A stretch of 64,000 nt of DNA from Paraburkholderia acidicola (GTDB taxonomy: Bacteria; Pseudomonadota; Gammaproteobacteria; Burkholderiales; Burkholderiaceae), in the NCBI RefSeq assembly GCF_002362315.1, contig NZ_MTZV01000006.1, forward strand, positions 1,798,001 to 1,862,000, written 5' to 3'. The notes under the pieces were generated by a model. The model saw nothing but the letters and a program-made list of their open reading frames with translations, was not told the origin of the DNA and made no database searches. Position numbers and translations under genes: made by a program. Below, one piece after another: positions 60,867 to 64,000 of this stretch. Positions within the stretch are counted from its first letter, which is position 1, and each line of letters starts with the position of its first letter.

Positions 60867-62132
60867 TTACGTCGCAACGAAGGCTGCATTCGACAACACA
60901 GAGCTTGCGCGCAACGCTTCACGCAACGCCGCGTTGTCCGCCGACGGCGCGGCGAATTCGCGCTGCAACTGCGCGAGCGCTTCATCGACGGGCAGCGTGA
61001 TCTGCGCACCATCGCGTCGACGCAACGTGACACTCTCGCTGTCCGCTTCGCGCGCACCGGCAATCGCAAGCACCGGTACGCGCCAGGCACGCGCGTCGAC
61101 GATCTTGCGTGGCAACCGCTCCGACCGGAGGTCGGGCAGCACCCGCAGACCCGCATCGGCGAAACGCATCGCCAGTTCGTCCGCATATGCGTATTCCCGC
61201 TCGCCGACATTGGCCACGACAATCTGATCGGGCGCGAGCCATCCCGGCAGCCAGCCGTCGTGATGCTCAAGCAGAACGCCGATAAAACGCTCGAGGCTGC
61301 CCAGCACCGCGTGATGAATCATCACCGGCCGCGCTTTCGCACCATCGCGACCGATGTAGTTCGCCTCGAGCCGCTCGGGCAGCACGTAGTCGAGTTGCGC
61401 CGTTCCGCATTGCCAGCTTCGTCCATAGCGGTCCGTCAACTGAAACTCAAGCTTCGGGCCGTAGAACGCGCCTTCGCCCGGCTGCATCCGCACCGCGAGA
61501 TCCGCCGCCACAGCGGCCTGCGCGAGCAGCGCCTCGGCGCGGTCCCACATCGCATCGTCGCCGGCGCGCTGCGCAGGCCGCGTCGATAGCGCGACATCGA
61601 AGCCCGCAAAACCGAAATCCGCATACACGTGACGCAGCAGCACGCAAAACCGCACGAGTTCGCTTACCACCTGTTCTTCCGTGCAGAAGACATGCGCATC
61701 GTCCTGCGTAAAGGCACGTGCCCGCATCAAGCCGTGCAGCGAACCGGAAGACTCCGCGCGATGCACTGCACCGAACTCCGCGTAGCGAATCGGCAACTCG
61801 CGCCAGGAACGCACGCGCTTGTTGAAGATCTGCACGTGGCATGGGCAACTCATCGGCTTCAGGCACGCGTCGTGACCGTCGCTATCGAGCGCATACATGT
61901 TGGCGCCGAACTTGTCCCAATGACCGCTCTGCTCCCATAGCGAGCGCGCAAGCAGCTGCGGCGTGCGGATCTCTCGAAAGCCGGCCTGCTGCATGCGCGC
62001 GTGGATATAGCCTTCCACGGCGCGATACAGCGCGAGCCCGCGCGGATGCCAGAAAATCATCCCGGGACCTTCGTCCTGCTGATGAAACAGATCGAGCGCA
62101 TTGCCAAGCGCACGGTGATCGACGTCTTCCAC
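60867..62132 (-). CDS. Threonyl-tRNA synthetase lacking TGS and editing domains
   Basis: Class II aminoacyl-tRNA synthetase of 421 residues. The catalytic domain aligns with E. coli ThrRS with a constant offset of 238 residues: zinc ligands Cys96, His147, His273 equal Cys334, His385, His511, and motif 2 Arg125 equals Arg363. The chain starts at the catalytic core (GMIFWHPRGLALY); the N-terminal TGS and editing domains are absent. GTG at 62132 is six bases after AAGGAG. The anticodon-binding region is present (YADELAMRFADAGLRV). Expression is probably set by a Thr leader/attenuator. It is probably a second ThrRS, not the housekeeping one. Confidence 0.93.
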   Translation of the reverse strand: MEDVDHRALGNALDLFHQQDEGPGMIFWHPRGLALYRAVEGYIHARMQQAGFREIRTPQLLARSLWEQSGHWDKFGANMYALDSDGHDACLKPMSCPCHVQIFNKRVRSWRELPIRYAEFGAVHRAESSGSLHGLMRARAFTQDDAHVFCTEEQVVSELVRFCVLLRHVYADFGFAGFDVALSTRPAQRAGDDAMWDRAEALLAQAAVAADLAVRMQPGEGAFYGPKLEFQLTDRYGRSWQCGTAQLDYVLPERLEANYIGRDGAKARPVMIHHAVLGSLERFIGVLLEHHDGWLPGWLAPDQIVVANVGEREYAYADELAMRFADAGLRVLPDLRSERLPRKIVDARAWRVPVLAIAGAREADSESVTLRRRDGAQITLPVDEALAQLQREFAAPSADNAALREALRASSVLSNAAFVAT

Positions 62133-62174
62133 GATATTCTCCTTCGGGTTACGCACGCGAACCGGACGGAGAAT

Positions 62175-62208
62175 GAAAAAAGCCCCGTCCTTTGCGGGCG
62201 GGGCTTTG
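62175..62208 (-). terminator. Attenuator terminator before ThrRS
   Basis: On the minus strand AAAGCCCCG and CGGGGCTTT pair, with a CCCGCAAAGGA loop region, followed by TTTTTCA. It lies between the Thr leader peptide stop and the ThrRS start. Part of its 5' arm (CCCGCCC) is complementary to GGGCGGG in the leader, which can form the antiterminator. Confidence 0.85.
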
Positions 62209-62230
62209 GGTGTCTTGCGACGCGTCTACC

Positions 62231-62308
62231 TCAGCGCATGCGACCTCCCCGCGACCCGCCCATGGCGGTCGTGGTGGTGGTCGTGGTGGTGATGAGATGT
62301 GCGTGCAT
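62231..62308 (-). CDS. Threonine-rich leader peptide (ThrRS attenuator)
   Basis: A 25-codon frame, M-H-A-H-L-I followed by eight Thr codons (ACC/ACG), then A-M-G-G-S. Thr codons in a row near the 5' end of the transcript of a threonyl-tRNA synthetase are the classic sensor of charged tRNA-Thr. Ribosome stalling there would free the downstream GGGCGGG (62255-62261, minus strand) to pair with the terminator's CCCGCCC. A sigma70 promoter lies six bases upstream of the ATG, so the mRNA appears leaderless. Confidence 0.85.
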   Translation of the reverse strand: MHAHLITTTTTTTTAMGGSRGGRMR

Positions 62309-62314
62309 GGGACG

Positions 62315-62343
62315 ACTGTAATGGCGGCGTTGCGCGGTGTCAA
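62315..62343 (-). promoter_or_regulatory. Sigma70-type promoter of leader-ThrRS transcript
   Basis: Minus strand: TTGACA (62338-62343), 17-base spacer, TACAGT (62315-62320). Its last base is seven positions from the first base of the leader ATG, so transcription should start at or next to the start codon. Confidence 0.75.
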
Positions 62344-62472
62344 TTTGCACGGAACCGCGCGAAGTCGTCGTACGATAGTGCGTTGCGATTGTGCAAGCTA
62401 TGCCGTCACGCTTTTTCCCTGCTTCTTTCAAGCTACCCGCGCCTCTACAAGCGCACCCCGGAGGACCCACCG

Positions 62473-62961
62473 TTGCCGATTCACATCCGTCCTGCCGTCG
62501 AACACGACGCACCGCTGATCCTGCAATTCATCACCGAACTCGCCATCTACGAGAAAGCCGAACATCAAGTGATGGCCACCGCCGATACCATCCGCACGAG
62601 CCTCTTCTCAACCGGGTCACCAGCCCACGCGTTGATCTGCGAAATCGACGGCGAGCCCGCGGGCTTTGCGGTGTACTTCTTTTCGTACTCGACGTGGCTC
62701 GCGCTGAAAGGGCTGTACCTCGAAGACCTGTACATCTCGCCGCGGTTTCGCGGTACCGGTGCCGGCAAGCGCTTGCTGCATCATCTCGCGCAACAGGCCA
62801 TCGCCGATGGTTGCGGACGCTTCGAATGGAGCGTGCTCGACTGGAACGAGCCGGCCATCCGCTTTTACGAAACGGTCGGCGCGAGCCCGCAGTCCGAATG
62901 GGTTCGCTATCGCCTCGCCGGTGACGCACTGCGCGCGTTCGCCGGGCAGAACGTCGCTTGA
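62473..62961 (+). CDS. GNAT family N-acetyltransferase (diamine acetyltransferase-like)
   Basis: Protein of 162 residues. It starts at TTG 62473 (GGAGG seven bases upstream), with PIHIRPAVEHDAPLILQFIT, the E-L-A-I-Y-E-K-A-E-H motif, YFFSYSTWLALKGLYLEDLYI, RGTGAGKRLLHHLAQQA and LDWNEPAIRFYETVGA, the pattern of spermidine/spermine-type acetyltransferases (SAT). Divergent from the leader of the ThrRS operon. The ATG-based longer frame passes through non-coding sequence. Confidence 0.9.
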   Translation: MPIHIRPAVEHDAPLILQFITELAIYEKAEHQVMATADTIRTSLFSTGSPAHALICEIDGEPAGFAVYFFSYSTWLALKGLYLEDLYISPRFRGTGAGKRLLHHLAQQAIADGCGRFEWSVLDWNEPAIRFYETVGASPQSEWVRYRLAGDALRAFAGQNVA

Positions 62962-62995
62962 CCCTGGCGACGTAGCCGCACCATCCGTCGTGCCC

Positions 62996-63023
62996 GCCCG
63001 GCCCGCGCAACGCGGGTCCGGGC
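62996..63023 (+). terminator. GC-rich hairpin after GNAT gene
   Basis: GCCCGGCCCGCG and CGCGGGTCCGGGC pair around CAA with one bulge, 34 bases after the GNAT stop. No T-run. Possible terminator. Confidence 0.4.
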
Positions 63024-63246
63024 CCGTCAAGCACCCGGGCGCTTGCCCAGATCTTGCAGCCGCCCTCTCCATTCCTTTCGAAACTGCATCTTTCGGTAAG
63101 AACATCGAAAGCGAGCCGTCTCTATAGCTTCACACCTGAATGTTCCAATGCGAACGCTCTGATGCACGCCCCAACCGGCTCCGCATCGGCAGTGCGCCGA
63201 CCCCACACGCATGGCGCGCAGTCCGCCGATACCGGAGACCCGAACA

Positions 63247-64000
63247 ATGAAATCAACCAACCAAGTGGAGCCTCGCAATATGTTTCGTCGAGCCTTGATC
63301 GCTGTCCCGCTCACTGGACTGGCGCTCGCGATGTATGCCTGCGGCAGCAACAACGACATTAAAAGCGTCACCGCGCAGAACGCGCTGAAGACGGCCACCC
63401 CCATCAAGCACCTCGTTGTGATCTACAACGAAAACATCTCGTTCGACCACTACTTCGGGACTTACCCGAACGCGACGAACCCGAGCGGTGAGCCGACCTT
63501 CAACGCCGCATCCGGCACGCCGACCGTCAACGGTCTGACGGGCTCGCTGCTGACCGCGAACCCGAACTCGACGAACACCGCCAACGGCGCGAACGCCGCG
63601 AACCCGTTCCGTCTCGATCGCACGCAGGCCGCGACCGCCGACCAGAACCACTCGTACACCCCGGAACAACAGGCTGAGGACAACGGCGCCGCCGACCTGT
63701 TCCCGAAATACACCGGCAACGGCACGAGCGGTGGTGCAGGCGCATTCGGCACGAAGGGCCAGGTCATGGGCTACTTCGACGGCAACACGGTCACTGCGCT
63801 GTGGAATTACGCACAGAAGTTCGCGATGAGCGACAACGCGTACACGTCGACCTACGGTCCGTCGACACCGGGCGCCCTCGAAGTCGTGTCGGGCCAGACC
63901 AACGGCATGCAGATCGTCAAGACGACGAAGCAGCCGTCGACGCTCGCCGCCACCTCGTACTACATCAATGACGGCCAGGGCGGCCTGACGATGATCAACG
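63247..64000 (+). CDS. Phosphoesterase family protein (phospholipase C/acid phosphatase type), cut by window edge
   Basis: Incomplete at its C-terminus: the frame runs past 64000. N-terminus MKSTNQVEPRNMFRRALIAV and a hydrophobic segment ending ALAMYACGS look like a signal peptide with a degenerate lipobox. Then HLVVIYNENISFDHYFGTYP is the metal-binding start of the PF04185 phosphoesterase fold (AcpA/PLC), where N-E-N and F-D-H-Y-F-G-T-Y-P are conserved. The insert between ~90 and 150 is rich in Asn, Ala and Gly (low complexity). GGAG precedes the ATG. Secreted phosphatase or phospholipase. Confidence 0.88.
   Translation, partial: MKSTNQVEPRNMFRRALIAVPLTGLALAMYACGSNNDIKSVTAQNALKTATPIKHLVVIYNENISFDHYFGTYPNATNPSGEPTFNAASGTPTVNGLTGSLLTANPNSTNTANGANAANPFRLDRTQAATADQNHSYTPEQQAEDNGAADLFPKYTGNGTSGGAGAFGTKGQVMGYFDGNTVTALWNYAQKFAMSDNAYTSTYGPSTPGALEVVSGQTNGMQIVKTTKQPSTLAATSYYINDGQGGLTMIN

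Noticed and set aside
60867..62132. Considered a truncated thrS pseudogene
   Set aside because: The catalytic core is intact with all zinc ligands, no frameshift is present, and the start has a ribosome site and a dedicated attenuator.
62001..62321. Frame on the plus strand with eight Val codons and GTGGTGGTGGTC runs, like a microsatellite
   Set aside because: It is the complement of the Thr-codon leader peptide; the codon run, promoter and attenuator make sense only on the minus strand.
1..64000. tRNA, rRNA, insertion sequences and prophage genes
   Set aside because: No cloverleaf, rRNA-like stretch, transposase or phage gene was recognised on either strand when reading by eye.

Overview
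The window looks like chromosome from a GC-rich beta-proteobacterium of the Burkholderiaceae (Burkholderia/Paraburkholderia/Caballeronia type). The basis is the high GC with GC-ending codons, the dense divergent regulator/oxidoreductase pairs, and typical families (XapX, DUF2325, DUF2252, ECF42 sigma with DGPF proteins, Asparaginase_II, PepSY membrane reductase). No rRNA, tRNA, CRISPR, transposase, phage or plasmid genes were seen. The species cannot be fixed from the sequence.

Layout. 0-2 kb: dapA-like lyase with a small upstream partner, then a GNAT. 2-3.7 kb: a manganese-efflux module, in which a GDT1/UPF0016 exporter and mntP are transcribed divergently, each behind its own yybP-ykoY-type Mn riboswitch with a terminator hairpin. 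3.7-15.3 kb: oxidative/catabolic genes (FAD monooxygenase/TetR pair with a perfect palindromic operator, Tat-type epoxide hydrolase, cupin and MmgE/PrpD proteins, SDR/LysR pair, thioredoxin-like protein, alpha/beta hydrolase). 15.4-19.7 kb: CGNR regulator, an ECF42-type sigma factor with two DGPF (YCII-like) proteins, an SRPBCC and a VOC protein, and an OsmB-like lipoprotein. 19.7-25.2 kb: envelope glycosyltransferase, cytochrome b561, and an asparaginase II / solute-binding protein / aspartoacylase-like run. 25.3-31.9 kb: DUF2252, a molybdenum group (tandem Mop protein, Moco-domain protein, short ModE-type regulator, possible ModE box), DUF2946 + PepSY membrane proteins, DUF2325. 32-35 kb: DAHP synthase and a fluoroacetate-dehalogenase-type hydrolase divergent from a LysR gene. 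35-49 kb: mixed accessory genes (three GNATs counting the one at 40 kb, PhzF, HAD, M3 peptidase, SDR, AKR/LysR pair, AAA ATPase, cupin, two methyltransferases, a secreted protein of unknown family and small ORFs). 49-60.8 kb: five short-chain dehydrogenase or quinone-reductase genes with LysR, AraC and MarR-GNAT regulators, a PF10118-type protein and XapX. 60.9-62.4 kb: a short threonyl-tRNA synthetase lacking the N-terminal TGS and editing domains, preceded by a Thr-rich leader peptide and an attenuator. 62.5-64 kb: GNAT and the start of a phospholipase C/acid-phosphatase-type phosphoesterase cut by the window edge.

The most informative systems are RNA- or sigma-controlled: the paired Mn riboswitches, the Thr leader/attenuator in front of the editing-less ThrRS (probably read from a leaderless mRNA), and the ECF42 cluster with a recognisable TGTCGA-N17-CGTC promoter. 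The rest is mostly one-regulator/one-enzyme units typical of an accessory replicon. All functions are inferred from sequence motifs recalled from known families; no database search was run.
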